Below are positions 19,345-28,164 of a DNA stretch of 64,000 bases, one piece after another. Below the pieces are notes generated by a model. The model saw only the letters and a program-made list of their open reading frames with translations. It searched no databases and was not told where the DNA came from. The translations under genes and the position numbers were made by a program. This DNA is from Chloroflexi bacterium bin125 (lineage in GTDB: Bacteria > Chloroflexota > Dehalococcoidia > Bin125), in assembly GCA_002239025.1 (NCBI GenBank), contig MPNM01000003.1, forward strand, positions 1 to 64,000, read 5' to 3'. Every line of letters begins with the position of its first letter. Within the stretch, counting starts at the first letter, position 1.

Positions 19345-21336
19345 ATGGAACACCGGAACTATTGGCAGCGGATGCGCCGATCGAGGATGAGTAGACGTGC
19401 GCTCCTGCGTGCCTCGGGTCGGGCAGGAGTGGGGGCCGCTGGACTCGCCCTCGTCGGTTGCGGCGGTGATGACGATGACGGGCAGCAGGCTGTCAGCCAG
19501 GCTCAACAGCAACAGGATCAAGATCAACCGCAAGCGCAGCAACAGGCGCAACAGCAGCAGGGCCAACAGCAGGCGATGCAGCAGCAGCAAGCCGACCAGC
19601 AGGCCGAACAGCAAGCTCAGCAGCAAGTCCAGCAAGAGGCTGACGACCAGGATCAGGTGGCACAGCAACAGCAGGTCCAGGCAGTCGGCAACCGCCAGTA
19701 CGGCGGCAACTACACCCTCAATATCGTGCCCAACTGGGACGGGTTCGACCCGCACCGCGCCAACCTGGCGACGCCATTCCAGGTTTTCAACGACACGATG
19801 ATGCGGCTCAACCAGATCTACGACAACCAGGGACCGATCTATACCGCTTCGATCGCCTCGCTACCGGAAGTCCCTGACGACGAGACCTATATCTTCCGCT
19901 TCGATCAGGGCGCTCGCTTCTGGGATCGGTACCCGACCGAGGGCGGCCGAATGTTCACCTCGGAAGATGCCGCTGCCAACATCCAGCGCCAGATCGATTC
20001 GGTTGACGCATCAGGCGCGCCCGACGCCCGGTTCTGGCGCGCCGCGCTGTACCAGGACACCGCGTCAATGGACATACCCGATGAGTCGACCCTGATCTGC
20101 AAGACCAACGGGCCCAACGCGACCTATCTCGAAACCACCCACATGGGTTACTCCTTCATGACCTCGATCGAGGCAATGGAACTGTGGGATCAACAGTGGA
20201 TTGACGAGCAGACCAACGTCGAGTTGTCGTCCGGGGTCGGACCGTTCATCCCCACGGAGTTCGAGCCGGAGAGTCACGTGCACATGGTGCGCAACCCCGA
20301 CTTCTGGCAGACGCTGGACGGCCAGCAGATGCCATTCCTCGACAGCCTCACCTGGCGATTCCTCGGAGATCCGACTGCGCAGGAGACTGCCTATCGCACA
20401 GGCGCCCTTGACGACTTCTCGGGCAACGCCGTCGCGATTGAAGGAGTGGAAGCCGACTTCCCCGACCACATCCGCTATGACCGCGGCGTGGTCTTGCCGC
20501 TGGCGATGCGTTTCAACTACAACCAGGAATGGGACGAGAATCCCTGGCTCGACCGTCGCGTGCCCTACGCGTTCCATCTCGTCATGGACCGCGACACGAT
20601 TATTGACGCCGTCTACCTGGGCAAAGGCAAACCATCGACCCAGCAGCACATCAACTGGTACCACGGCTGGTCCATCCCGCAGGAGGAGATGCGCACCTTG
20701 CCCGGCTATCGACCGAACAAGGATGAAGACATCGCCGAAGCGCGCAAACTGATGGATGCCGCCGGAGTCGAGCCGGGCACCAACTACCCGATGATCGTCG
20801 CGGACATCTTCGAAGGGCTCTACCCGGGTTCCTCCGAGCTCTACAAGAACATGTATGAGAACGCTCTCGATATCACCACCGACATCGAGCTGGTGCCCTA
20901 TGACGGCATCACCCAGCGACTGGTCGAAGGCAAGTATCCAGGTCAGTTCCCGATCTGGGTCGGGGCGGGCACCGGCGACCCGACGGGTGAATGGAATTCG
21001 CGCCTCGTCTTTGGCGCCTCAGGCAACCTGACGCACTACAACTTCAAGCCGGTCGAGGACATCGTCAAGACGATGAAAGTGACACTGGATGCCGAGGCCC
21101 GTCGGGAGATGGCGACAGAGGTGACCCACATCCTGCTCGGCAATGACGAGCGCTACGGGATAGAGGGCTTCGGTGACTTCTCGATCATGGGCAATGGCAT
21201 CGATACCGGCATCTACTGGCCCTACGTCAATGTCCCCGAACGCAGCCTCCTCGTCTGGGAACGCGAGGGTTGGCACTGGCGCAAAGAGGTCTGGATGGAC
21301 ACAAGCCATCCCGACTTCCCCGGCGATCGCACCTAA
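19345..21336 (+). CDS. Peptide/oligosaccharide-type ABC substrate-binding lipoprotein (SBP family 5)
   Basis: The N-terminus carries a twin-arginine-like SRRALLRAS followed by a hydrophobic stretch and the lipobox ALVGC. A Gln-rich linker of about 75 residues follows, then a family 5 extracellular solute-binding domain beginning YGGNYTLNIVPNWDGFDPHR. Total length is 663 residues. An AAGGAG site precedes ATG 19345. No permease or ATPase gene lies beside it, so it is an orphan binding protein. The Tat motif suggests export of a folded form, but this is inferred. Confidence 0.88.
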   Translation: MEHRNYWQRMRRSRMSRRALLRASGRAGVGAAGLALVGCGGDDDDGQQAVSQAQQQQDQDQPQAQQQAQQQQGQQQAMQQQQADQQAEQQAQQQVQQEADDQDQVAQQQQVQAVGNRQYGGNYTLNIVPNWDGFDPHRANLATPFQVFNDTMMRLNQIYDNQGPIYTASIASLPEVPDDETYIFRFDQGARFWDRYPTEGGRMFTSEDAAANIQRQIDSVDASGAPDARFWRAALYQDTASMDIPDESTLICKTNGPNATYLETTHMGYSFMTSIEAMELWDQQWIDEQTNVELSSGVGPFIPTEFEPESHVHMVRNPDFWQTLDGQQMPFLDSLTWRFLGDPTAQETAYRTGALDDFSGNAVAIEGVEADFPDHIRYDRGVVLPLAMRFNYNQEWDENPWLDRRVPYAFHLVMDRDTIIDAVYLGKGKPSTQQHINWYHGWSIPQEEMRTLPGYRPNKDEDIAEARKLMDAAGVEPGTNYPMIVADIFEGLYPGSSELYKNMYENALDITTDIELVPYDGITQRLVEGKYPGQFPIWVGAGTGDPTGEWNSRLVFGASGNLTHYNFKPVEDIVKTMKVTLDAEARREMATEVTHILLGNDERYGIEGFGDFSIMGNGIDTGIYWPYVNVPERSLLVWEREGWHWRKEVWMDTSHPDFPGDRT

Positions 21337-21351
21337 CTGAGGGACTATCGG

Positions 21352-21389
21352 CTCAATCGCGCAGTTTGAACGTAAACTGCGCGATTGAG
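21352..21389 (+). terminator. Perfect 16-bp inverted repeat after the binding-protein gene
   Basis: Two 16-base arms separated by GAACGT form a perfect hairpin 15 bases after the stop codon at 21336. There is no T-run, so intrinsic termination is uncertain. It could be an RNA-stabilising stem or a protein-binding palindrome. Confidence 0.55.
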
Positions 21390-21506
21390 CGCCTGACAGA
21401 AACTGGGCTTCCGAGGCTCGCTCTAGCCTCCGACGTTTATATTCTGTTGCAATCACGTCCCGAGAGTTCGTGCAGAATTTCACAACATGTTGAGAGGCTC
21501 GCCAAT

Positions 21507-22097
21507 ATGGCTGACCCAGTGTCCGACGCCCACCAGCAAATCGCCGTCCGCTACCCACGTACCGCCTCCTTGCGGGACGGACATCGCATCACCCTGCGAT
21601 TGATGGCGCCCGGCGACGAAGATCAAATCCTCGCCTTCGCGCGATCGCTGCCGGCCGACGACCTGCTCTTCCTGCGCCGCGACATCACGCAGCCGGCCGC
21701 TGTCGCCCGCTGGATGCAAGAGGTCGAAGAGCGGCGCACCTTCACCGTGCTCGGTTTCGACGGCGATGAGCTGCTCGGCGAGGGTGACCTTAACTACTCA
21801 TCCGCCGACTGGACCCGCCATCTCGGCGAGATTCGCCTGCTGCTCTCCCCGGCCGCTCGCGGACGTGGCCTCGGTCGTGTCCTGGCCGAAGAGATCTACG
21901 CCATTGCCCAACTGCTCGAGCTGCAACTGCTCACCGCGCGCATGGTCCTCGACCAGGCCGCCGCGCAGTCCGTCTTCCGGCGACTCGGTTTCCAGCGCGA
22001 GGCCGTGCTCTGGGACTACGTCATCGACGCCGACGGCAAGACCCACGACCTGCTGATCGCCACCCGCCGAATGAAGTCCCCCCGCTCTGGCTCATAG
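21507..22097 (+). CDS. GNAT family N-acetyltransferase
   Basis: The 196-residue protein has the GNAT core. DGHRITLRLMAPGDEDQILAF opens the fold, and LLSPAARGRGLGRVLAEE carries the RxxGxG/A acetyl-CoA loop. Late motifs resemble the R-F-x-x-L-G-F region (FRRLGFQREA). The frame is open from 21270, but ATG 21507 has GAGAGG at the proper distance and marks the start of homology. The acceptor substrate is unknown. Confidence 0.85.
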   Translation: MADPVSDAHQQIAVRYPRTASLRDGHRITLRLMAPGDEDQILAFARSLPADDLLFLRRDITQPAAVARWMQEVEERRTFTVLGFDGDELLGEGDLNYSSADWTRHLGEIRLLLSPAARGRGLGRVLAEEIYAIAQLLELQLLTARMVLDQAAAQSVFRRLGFQREAVLWDYVIDADGKTHDLLIATRRMKSPRSGS

Positions 22098-22125
22098 CTC
22101 AATAGCGAAATCCTCCGATCACTTT

Positions 22126-22172
22126 CTCCCCCCGCCCGGCGGGGGGAGATGCCGAAGGCAGAGGGGGGTCCC
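22126..22172 (+). repeat. Dispersed GC-rich element, type A copy 2
   Basis: The element has a CTCCCCCC hairpin, GATGCCGAAGGC, and AGAGGGGGGTCCC. Apart from the hairpin loop it is almost identical to the copy at 24541 in the opposite orientation. The pair flanks the arylsulfotransferase and SsuD-like genes. Confidence 0.8.
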
Positions 22173-22189
22173 TTGCCAGAGTCGTGCCC

Positions 22190-23386
22190 CTACTCCATCA
22201 GCCCATGCAGACGATTGAAGTCGATGTGCAGCTCAGGGCTCAGCTCCCGACCCGCCAGCCCTGAGTAGTCCGCCTCATAGCGCCAGGCCCGGAACACCCA
22301 GTTGCACAGATCGCCACGCTGGGTGGTCAAGAACGGCGAGATCCACTCCCAGACCACACTGCCGCTGCCATCGACCTCAAACAGCCGGCCCGCCGCGCCC
22401 TCGGTGATCAAGTAGTTGCCATTGCCAAGCTTGGCTGCTCCGGATATGTGGGCCGAGAAGAACTGCTCGCGCGGCTTGCCCTGGAAGACCACGTCAAACT
22501 CGTTGGTTTTCGGATCAATCGACAGCACGCGCGAGTAGGCCAGATCCTGCAATCGGTGCATGCCGTTGTCGTAGACCAGTACTCGGCCGTCCGACTGCCA
22601 TGTCGCATGGTGCTGATGCGAAATCTCCGGCTGACCGAAGCGCCAGCGCAGTGTTCCCGGACCGTCGTCTTCAGGCGGATCGACAATCCCAATGGTGCTT
22701 GTGTTTCGTGCTGAGAACAGCAAACCGCCGTCTGGAGTCTGCTCGATGCTGTTGGCGTGCGTCCACTCCCAGGTGTTCTCCAACGGACAGATCGGCGCGT
22801 CCTCAGGCGACAGCACGCGCCACAATTCGATTCGGCTGACTTCATTGCCCTCGGCGTCGATTTCGATGATGTCGTCGCCCATCATGTTGGGCGGCATCGG
22901 CTGATCGGGCTGACGTCCCCCGCCGAGCACCGTGCGCTCAACCTCCTTGGTCATCGGCACCCACTCCAGCGAGACCGTGTGACCGTTCTCCAGTCGATGA
23001 AAGTCGTGGTGGATACCGGGGTTGTCGTATTCCCAGACCACATTGCCGTCCCAATCGAGCTCCCAGAGGCCATTCCCGCGACCGCCGAGCATGTCGAAGA
23101 TGCCAGGCGGCCCGCCGGGATCGATCGAGAAGCGCGATTCGTTCTCGCTGGTCCGCGGCGGAGGCGGATGGTCCGGCGCGACCATCGCCAACAAGCGCCC
23201 GTTCGGCAACAGTTCCACATTGAACAAGCGGCGATCATCGATGTGCCAGCGATGCACGACACGGCCCTGCATGTCGAGCAGCACCGCGTCCTCTGAGTTG
23301 GTCCCGCACATCAACGTGTAGCCCTTGGACGAACGCGCTGGGTTGTGATGAGTCAATCCAATAGGACGATGGATTGGCCAGCCCAT
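22190..23386 (-). CDS. Arylsulfotransferase-like (ASST family) beta-propeller protein
   Basis: The 398-residue protein has repeated propeller strands such as ELDWDGNVVWEYDNP, IEIDAEGNEVSRIELW and FEVDGSGSVVWEW. Conserved histidines occur in HHDFHRLENGH and EWTHANSIEQTPDG. This pattern is shared with the arylsulfotransferase/ASST-related family. No signal peptide is seen, so it is probably cytoplasmic. Its GGAGG site overlaps the end of the SsuD-like gene, so the two are coupled. True sulfotransferase activity is not shown; the SsuD-like partner hints at organosulfur metabolism. Confidence 0.75.
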   Translation of the reverse strand: MGWPIHRPIGLTHHNPARSSKGYTLMCGTNSEDAVLLDMQGRVVHRWHIDDRRLFNVELLPNGRLLAMVAPDHPPPPRTSENESRFSIDPGGPPGIFDMLGGRGNGLWELDWDGNVVWEYDNPGIHHDFHRLENGHTVSLEWVPMTKEVERTVLGGGRQPDQPMPPNMMGDDIIEIDAEGNEVSRIELWRVLSPEDAPICPLENTWEWTHANSIEQTPDGGLLFSARNTSTIGIVDPPEDDGPGTLRWRFGQPEISHQHHATWQSDGRVLVYDNGMHRLQDLAYSRVLSIDPKTNEFDVVFQGKPREQFFSAHISGAAKLGNGNYLITEGAAGRLFEVDGSGSVVWEWISPFLTTQRGDLCNWVFRAWRYEADYSGLAGRELSPELHIDFNRLHGLME

Positions 23387-23388
23387 GA

Positions 23389-24495
23389 TTAGACCTCCTC
23401 TGGCTGCAGTGCTCCGGCGCTGACCAGCGGAAGCACATCATGCGCAATCCGCTCGGCCTCTTCCAGGTGCGGATACGCCGAGAGGATGAACTCGTCGAAT
23501 CCCATCCTCCAATATGCGGTCAGCTCATCGGCGGCCTGCTCAGGTGTGCCAACGATTGCCGTGCCCAGATTGACCCGCACTCGCGAGATGCCGTTCCACA
23601 ATCGCTCGCCGAGACGGTCGTCTTCAACCCGTCGCGCCTGAGCCGCTGCACCGACCATCGCCGTAGATTTCACCGCAGCGGATCGTTGGGCCAGCACCTC
23701 CGGATGCGCCTCGGATAGCAGCTCTGACGCCGCATCCCATGCTTCCTGCTCGGTATCGCGGACGACCAGGTGCGTGCGCAGTCCCAGGGCAGGTGTGCGT
23801 CCAACGTTGGCGTAGGCATCTCGCGCCCGACCGATCAGTTCCTGCATCGGAACGGGAGGCTGAATCCAACACAGCAGGACATCCGCTCGCGCGGCGGCGA
23901 GCTGCAACGCTGCTTCGGAAGCGCCGCCCAGGTACCACGCCGGAGCCGGCGGCGTAGGCGTTGGTGCGACGATTGCGCCGCTCAGGCGCACCGAGCTCCC
24001 TTCAAAGTCCAGCGGCCCGCCCGAATCCCAGAGCTGCGCGCAGGAGTCGATGAACTCGTCAGCCTGGGCGTAGCGATCGGCGTGAGATCCACCGATTCCG
24101 AGACGCTCGTTGTCGCCCTGGATCCCTCCAGGCACGATGTTGATATCGATCCGCCCACCGGAAATCTGATGCAGCGTCGCCGCCTGCTGCGCAAACAGGC
24201 CAACCGGCGTGATTCCTGGTCGAACGGCAATCAGCAGACGAATCCGCGATGACACAGCGCAAAGCGCCGTCGCTGTCGTCCAGGTCTCGGCGAGCGGCGC
24301 GGAGTGCTCGAACGACCCGTTCGCAAAGCGCGTGGGGATCAGCAGTGAGTGAAAGCCAAGCCGCTCGGCGTTGAGTACTACATCACGCAGGTACTCAAAC
24401 GTCGGCTCCCGCTGAGCGCGAAGCGATCCAATCCGGTCGCCGTCGCCATCGATCGGCACGAACCAACTGAACTTGGGGGCGGGGCGCGCAGTCAT
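23389..24495 (-). CDS. SsuD-like alkanesulfonate monooxygenase (LLM family)
   Basis: The 368-residue protein follows SsuD along its length. It begins with FSWFVPIDGDGDRIG, then ERLGFHSLLIPT and RLLIAVRPGITPVGLFAQQ. Later come GGRIDINIVPGG, WYLGGASEAALQLAA and FILSAYPHLEEAERIAHDVL. SsuD enzymes release sulfite from alkanesulfonates using FMNH2 and oxygen. No ssuE or transporter is beside it. It is cotranscribed with the arylsulfotransferase-like gene. Related family members act on dialkyl sulfones or other substrates, so the precise substrate remains open. Confidence 0.82.
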   Translation of the reverse strand: MTARPAPKFSWFVPIDGDGDRIGSLRAQREPTFEYLRDVVLNAERLGFHSLLIPTRFANGSFEHSAPLAETWTTATALCAVSSRIRLLIAVRPGITPVGLFAQQAATLHQISGGRIDINIVPGGIQGDNERLGIGGSHADRYAQADEFIDSCAQLWDSGGPLDFEGSSVRLSGAIVAPTPTPPAPAWYLGGASEAALQLAAARADVLLCWIQPPVPMQELIGRARDAYANVGRTPALGLRTHLVVRDTEQEAWDAASELLSEAHPEVLAQRSAAVKSTAMVGAAAQARRVEDDRLGERLWNGISRVRVNLGTAIVGTPEQAADELTAYWRMGFDEFILSAYPHLEEAERIAHDVLPLVSAGALQPEEV

Positions 24496-24540
24496 GTGGC
24501 GAAGTGTAAGTCGTGCTGGGTCGCCTTTGTCATCAGCTCC

Positions 24541-24585
24541 GACCCCCCTCTGCCTTCGGCATCTCCCCCCGCGCAGCGGGGGGAG
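24541..24585 (-). repeat. Dispersed GC-rich element, type A copy 3
   Basis: This is the reverse-orientation copy: GACCCCCCTCT, GCCTTCGGCATC, then a CTCCCCCC hairpin. It matches copy 2 at 22126 almost base for base. Confidence 0.8.
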
Positions 24586-24641
24586 AAAGGGGAGATTCGC
24601 GGCGCTTCCTCCGGTTTAGCGGAAGAGAGAAGGCATGGCGC

Positions 24642-25520
24642 CTACCCATCAAGGAAGTCGGTCACTTCGCGCAGGAACACGTCAAGCTGGTCGTGGTGGA
24701 CCCAATGTCCGGCATCGGCAACGCCGACTCGCTTGGCCTGCGGGAACGAGTCGGTGCGCCCGTCTTTGTTGGGGTCTCCCTGAGACTCTAGACCGGCGAG
24801 CAGCAGCGTCGGCATTTGCACGCGTGCCCAGATCTCCTCGGCATCATTCTCATTGAACGGATACGGCGACGACGAGCGTGCGTAGTTGTCAAACTTCCAG
24901 ACAAACGTGCCGTCTTCGTTCTGGTGCACTGCATGAGTGGTCAGATGCAGCGCCTGCTCCCCAGACAGCCTGGGATTCGCTTCACGCATTCGCTCGACTG
25001 CGTCTTCCAAGGTCGGGTAGCGATGCGGCAGCCGGCCGGCGAATCGGTGAGTGTCGGAGATCCATCCAGACATCCGTTGGTGAGCAGGCACAGCGGAATG
25101 AGACTCCGTGACGCTCCGGGATGGCCCCAGGCCCTCAATCGCAATCAGCTTGGCTACGCGCTCGGGATAGATCCCGGCATACTCCAGGCAGATGCGTCCA
25201 CCCAGAGAGTGTCCCAGCAACGTCACCGGCGCCAGATGCTTCTGGCGAACGAGCTGGGCCAGGTCATAGACATAGTCGATCATCGAGTAGCCGGAACCGT
25301 TGACCCACTCGGAGTCGCCATGACCGCGAAGGTCTGGCGCAAGCACGTGGTATCGATCCTTCAAGGCCAGCGCGACCCAATCCCAGGATCGGCAGTGGTC
25401 GCGACCACCATGAACCAGGACCAATGGCGGCGCCGTGGGATTGCCCCAATCGACGTAGTGCAGACGCAGTCGCTGAGAAAAGTAGATCTGGGAAGCGGGG
25501 TAGTCAGTAAGTTCGGTCAT
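24642..25520 (-). CDS. Alpha/beta hydrolase
   Basis: The 292-residue protein has the oxyanion-hole motif HGGRDHCRSWD, the nucleophile elbow LGHSLGGR (Ser near residue 104) and a late catalytic histidine in VADAGHWVHHDQ. It fits the epoxide-hydrolase/haloalkane-dehalogenase-like superfamily of carboxyl-ester or C-C bond hydrolases. Substrate unknown. It is on the same strand as the SsuD-like gene but about 150 bases upstream of it, separated by a type A element. Confidence 0.88.
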   Translation of the reverse strand: MTELTDYPASQIYFSQRLRLHYVDWGNPTAPPLVLVHGGRDHCRSWDWVALALKDRYHVLAPDLRGHGDSEWVNGSGYSMIDYVYDLAQLVRQKHLAPVTLLGHSLGGRICLEYAGIYPERVAKLIAIEGLGPSRSVTESHSAVPAHQRMSGWISDTHRFAGRLPHRYPTLEDAVERMREANPRLSGEQALHLTTHAVHQNEDGTFVWKFDNYARSSSPYPFNENDAEEIWARVQMPTLLLAGLESQGDPNKDGRTDSFPQAKRVGVADAGHWVHHDQLDVFLREVTDFLDG

Positions 25521-25621
25521 GCCTGGATCGTACTTGGCGATCCAGCCTCAAACGAGACGCTCAGGGGTAACAAGCGTCTCCCTGGCGAGAATGATGCATA
25601 ACTCAGTTTCCCGTCCCCGCC

Positions 25622-25643
25622 CCAAAGCGGGAACCCGCTTTGG
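25622..25643. repeat. Palindrome of type B (GCGGGAACCCGC core)
   Basis: The arms CCAAAGCGGG and CCCGCTTTGG are perfect and separated by AA, preceded by GTCCCCG. Related palindromes occur at 34292, 34371, 50056 and 58012. It lies in the gap between the alpha/beta hydrolase and proB genes (25521-25761), in which nothing else is seen. Confidence 0.65.
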
Positions 25644-25761
25644 CCGGGCCGGTACAACACGGCTAGGTCCCGATCGACCAGATAGAAGCGACAGGTATGG
25701 CCGCAGTGTAAGAGCCAGGGAAGGAGCAGGCCCCCGCTCGGAGGCGGTGGCGGTTGAGAGG

Positions 25762-26892
25762 CTAGGCATCGGTCTGGGGCAGGAGGGCCAGGTTGTTGCG
25801 ATGGACCACCGACGACCCATAGTTGTAGCCCAGCGCTTCGATGATCTCGGAGGACTTCTTGCCCTGGATGCGAACCGTCTCAGCCGATGAGTAGTTGCTG
25901 ATCCCCACCGCGATGGGCACCTGCTCGGGGCTATAGAGCTGGATCACGTCGCCGCGCTCGAACTGACCTCGAACTTTCGTGACGCCTGCTGGCAGCAGGC
26001 TGCGTCCTTGCCTTGTCAGCGCTCTGACTGCGCCTGGATCGAGGTCGAGACCTTCTCCGTTGTGCAGACCGGCCAATAGCCAGCGCTCTCGGCTGTCGCG
26101 AACTGTGGTGTCGGCCGGCACAAGAGTGCCCAGGCGTTCTCCTCCGGCGATCCGGCTGATCACGTTCGGCTCGTGCCCCGACGCAATGACCACGTCGGTG
26201 CCGCCTGCCGACGCGCGACGCGCGGCCTCAAGCTTGGCTCGCATTCCGCCGCGACTGCGTTCGTCGACTTCGCCCGCGGCCTGCATCATCGAGACCGGGT
26301 TGCGAAGCACTGGAATCAGCTCTGCTTGCTCGTCGCCACGTGGGTCTCTGTCATAGACGCCGTCAACGTCGCTCAGCAGGATGAGCAAGTCAGCGTCAAT
26401 CAGATTCGCTATCAGTGCGGAAAGTGCGTCGTTCTCGCCGAAGGCTCCGCCGCGCAATTCGTCGTCGGCAACGACATCGTTCTCGTTGATGATCGGCACA
26501 ACCCCGTACTGGAGTAAGCGCAGCAACGTGTTGCGAACGTTGAGGTATCCGCGCCGTTCGGTTACATCGCCGCGCGTAATCAACGCCTGTGCCGCGGTCA
26601 GTCCGTAGCGCTGCAAGAGGGAGTCATAGCGCTGCACGAGCTGCGCCTGACCGATCGCGGCCAGCGCCTGTCGAGCGCCGACGGACGAGCGTGTCCTGGT
26701 CACTCCAACCCGAGCGCGACCGGCGGTGACAGCTCCGGATGTGACAACCGCGACCTGCGCGCCGGCGTTGCGGAGTTCCGCCACTTGGCGAACCACGGCC
26801 TCCAGCACACCGGGATCCAGTCGATCGGTACCCGAGGTGAGCAGGTTGGTACCCAACTTGCAAATGATCCGGCGCGGTTGCTGGTCGCTCAT
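25762..26892 (-). CDS. proB: Glutamate 5-kinase
   Basis: The 376-residue protein has an amino-acid-kinase domain (KLGTNLLTSG at the N-terminus, VVTSGAVTAGRARVG near residue 50, INENDVVADDELRGGAFGENDAL near residue 145) and a C-terminal PUA domain. It phosphorylates glutamate in the first step of proline synthesis. No proA is adjacent. It is divergent from the yihY-like gene 53 bases away, so the promoters overlap. Confidence 0.95.
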   Translation of the reverse strand: MSDQQPRRIICKLGTNLLTSGTDRLDPGVLEAVVRQVAELRNAGAQVAVVTSGAVTAGRARVGVTRTRSSVGARQALAAIGQAQLVQRYDSLLQRYGLTAAQALITRGDVTERRGYLNVRNTLLRLLQYGVVPIINENDVVADDELRGGAFGENDALSALIANLIDADLLILLSDVDGVYDRDPRGDEQAELIPVLRNPVSMMQAAGEVDERSRGGMRAKLEAARRASAGGTDVVIASGHEPNVISRIAGGERLGTLVPADTTVRDSRERWLLAGLHNGEGLDLDPGAVRALTRQGRSLLPAGVTKVRGQFERGDVIQLYSPEQVPIAVGISNYSSAETVRIQGKKSSEIIEALGYNYGSSVVHRNNLALLPQTDA

Positions 26893-26945
26893 CGGATTAC
26901 CGCCGAATGTTCCCGCTGGCGTCGTCGTCGGCGGATAATGGCATC

Positions 26946-28070
26946 ATGCGACGAACCACGCCGATTGCGATTGACCGCCAAGCGCTGCGAGAACGCAGCT
27001 CGCGCTGGCGTCGCTGGCTGGTCCTGCATCTGCGGTGGTGGCGCACCGACCTGCAACTCCTGGCGAAACGATCGGTCTCGGAGTTTCTCGACGACCACTG
27101 CGCCCAACTCGCCGCGTCGATGTCCTACTACGTTTTCTTCTCGCTCTTTCCGCTGGCCATCCTCGTCGTCTCGATCGCCGGCGTGTTGCTGACCGACGAC
27201 AGCCTGCGCGAACAGGTCGTGAATGGACTGTTCGATCTGCTGCCCTTGCAGTCGGGCGCGGGCAAGGAGGATCTCGAGGACTTGATTGAACCGATTGCGA
27301 GTGGGCGATCGGCCATTGGTGTGGTCTCGGTGTTGGGATTGATGTGGGCTGCGACGGGCATGATGTCTGCGCTGCGTTTCAGTCTCGACACGGCGTGGGA
27401 CCTCGAGTTCCGGCGACCGTTCGTGCGCGGCAAGCTGGTCGATCTTGGTCTCGTGCTGGGCGTCGGCGGACTGCTGACGATCTCGATCGGCTCGACCGCC
27501 GTTCTGCAGGTCGGCAGTGAGGTGTCCGAGTCGGTGGCCGACTCGCTCGGTCCGTTCGGCACAGAGGCGACGGGGTTCTTCCGCATCGTCTCGATCCTCT
27601 TGCCGTTCCTGTTGACCTGGACGACGTTCACAATCATCTACAAGGTCGTGCCCAGCGTGACCACGCGTGTCCGCGATGTGGTGGCCGGAGCACTGGTGGG
27701 TGCGCTGCTGTTCGAAGCCCTCAAGCACGGATTCGCCTTCTACCTGAGCAACTTCACCAACTATGACGCGATCTACGGATCGCTTGGCGCCGCAATTGCA
27801 TTGCTCTTCTTCGTTTACCTGGCGGCTTGCGTCCTGCTGTTCGGTGCGGAGATTGCTGCGGAATGGCCGCGAGTGATGTATGGCCACTACGACGGAGAAG
27901 ATGACGAGGAAGCGGAAACCACCACGTTGCGCGAGCGCGTGCTCAACGTGGCAGCTCGGCAACTGATTCACGATCAACCTGTCCCAACCAACTTGCCCGA
28001 CGAAGAAGCTCGCGCGGCACGTCTCGAGCGCCGGGCCGCAGAGCGCAGCAGACGGCTTGGCGGCGAGTGA
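26946..28070 (+). CDS. YihY/BrkB family inner-membrane protein
   Basis: The 374-residue protein has an N-terminal charged segment, then about six hydrophobic segments with FLDDHCAQLAASMSYYVFFS and later KVVPSVTTRVRDVVAGALVG. It ends in GSLGAAIALLFFVYLAACVL followed by a charged tail of about 80 residues. This is the YihY layout. Members were once called RNase BN, wrongly. Function unknown. ATG 26946 is chosen over an upstream TTG-type start. Confidence 0.88.
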   Translation: MRRTTPIAIDRQALRERSSRWRRWLVLHLRWWRTDLQLLAKRSVSEFLDDHCAQLAASMSYYVFFSLFPLAILVVSIAGVLLTDDSLREQVVNGLFDLLPLQSGAGKEDLEDLIEPIASGRSAIGVVSVLGLMWAATGMMSALRFSLDTAWDLEFRRPFVRGKLVDLGLVLGVGGLLTISIGSTAVLQVGSEVSESVADSLGPFGTEATGFFRIVSILLPFLLTWTTFTIIYKVVPSVTTRVRDVVAGALVGALLFEALKHGFAFYLSNFTNYDAIYGSLGAAIALLFFVYLAACVLLFGAEIAAEWPRVMYGHYDGEDDEEAETTTLRERVLNVAARQLIHDQPVPTNLPDEEARAARLERRAAERSRRLGGE

Positions 28071-28118
28071 AGAGATCACGCTGGATCCACGGGCGGCGGC
28101 CGTGCCGGAATCGCCGAG

Positions 28119-28141
28119 ATACCCGCGGCCAGAGCGGGTAT
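28119..28141. repeat. Palindromic repeat type C copy 1
   Basis: ATACCCGC and GCGGGTAT arms surround GGCCAGA, flanked by TCGCCGAG on one side and GACGG on the other. The reverse complement matches the composite element at 56328. It lies between the convergent yihY-like and ileS genes and could act as a shared terminator. Confidence 0.7.
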
Positions 28142-28164
28142 GACGGTGCTGTTGAAGTAGGCGA

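Noticed and set aside
25521..25761. A small gene between the alpha/beta hydrolase and proB
   Set aside because: Frames there lack start signals and overlap the type B palindrome; no family resemblance.
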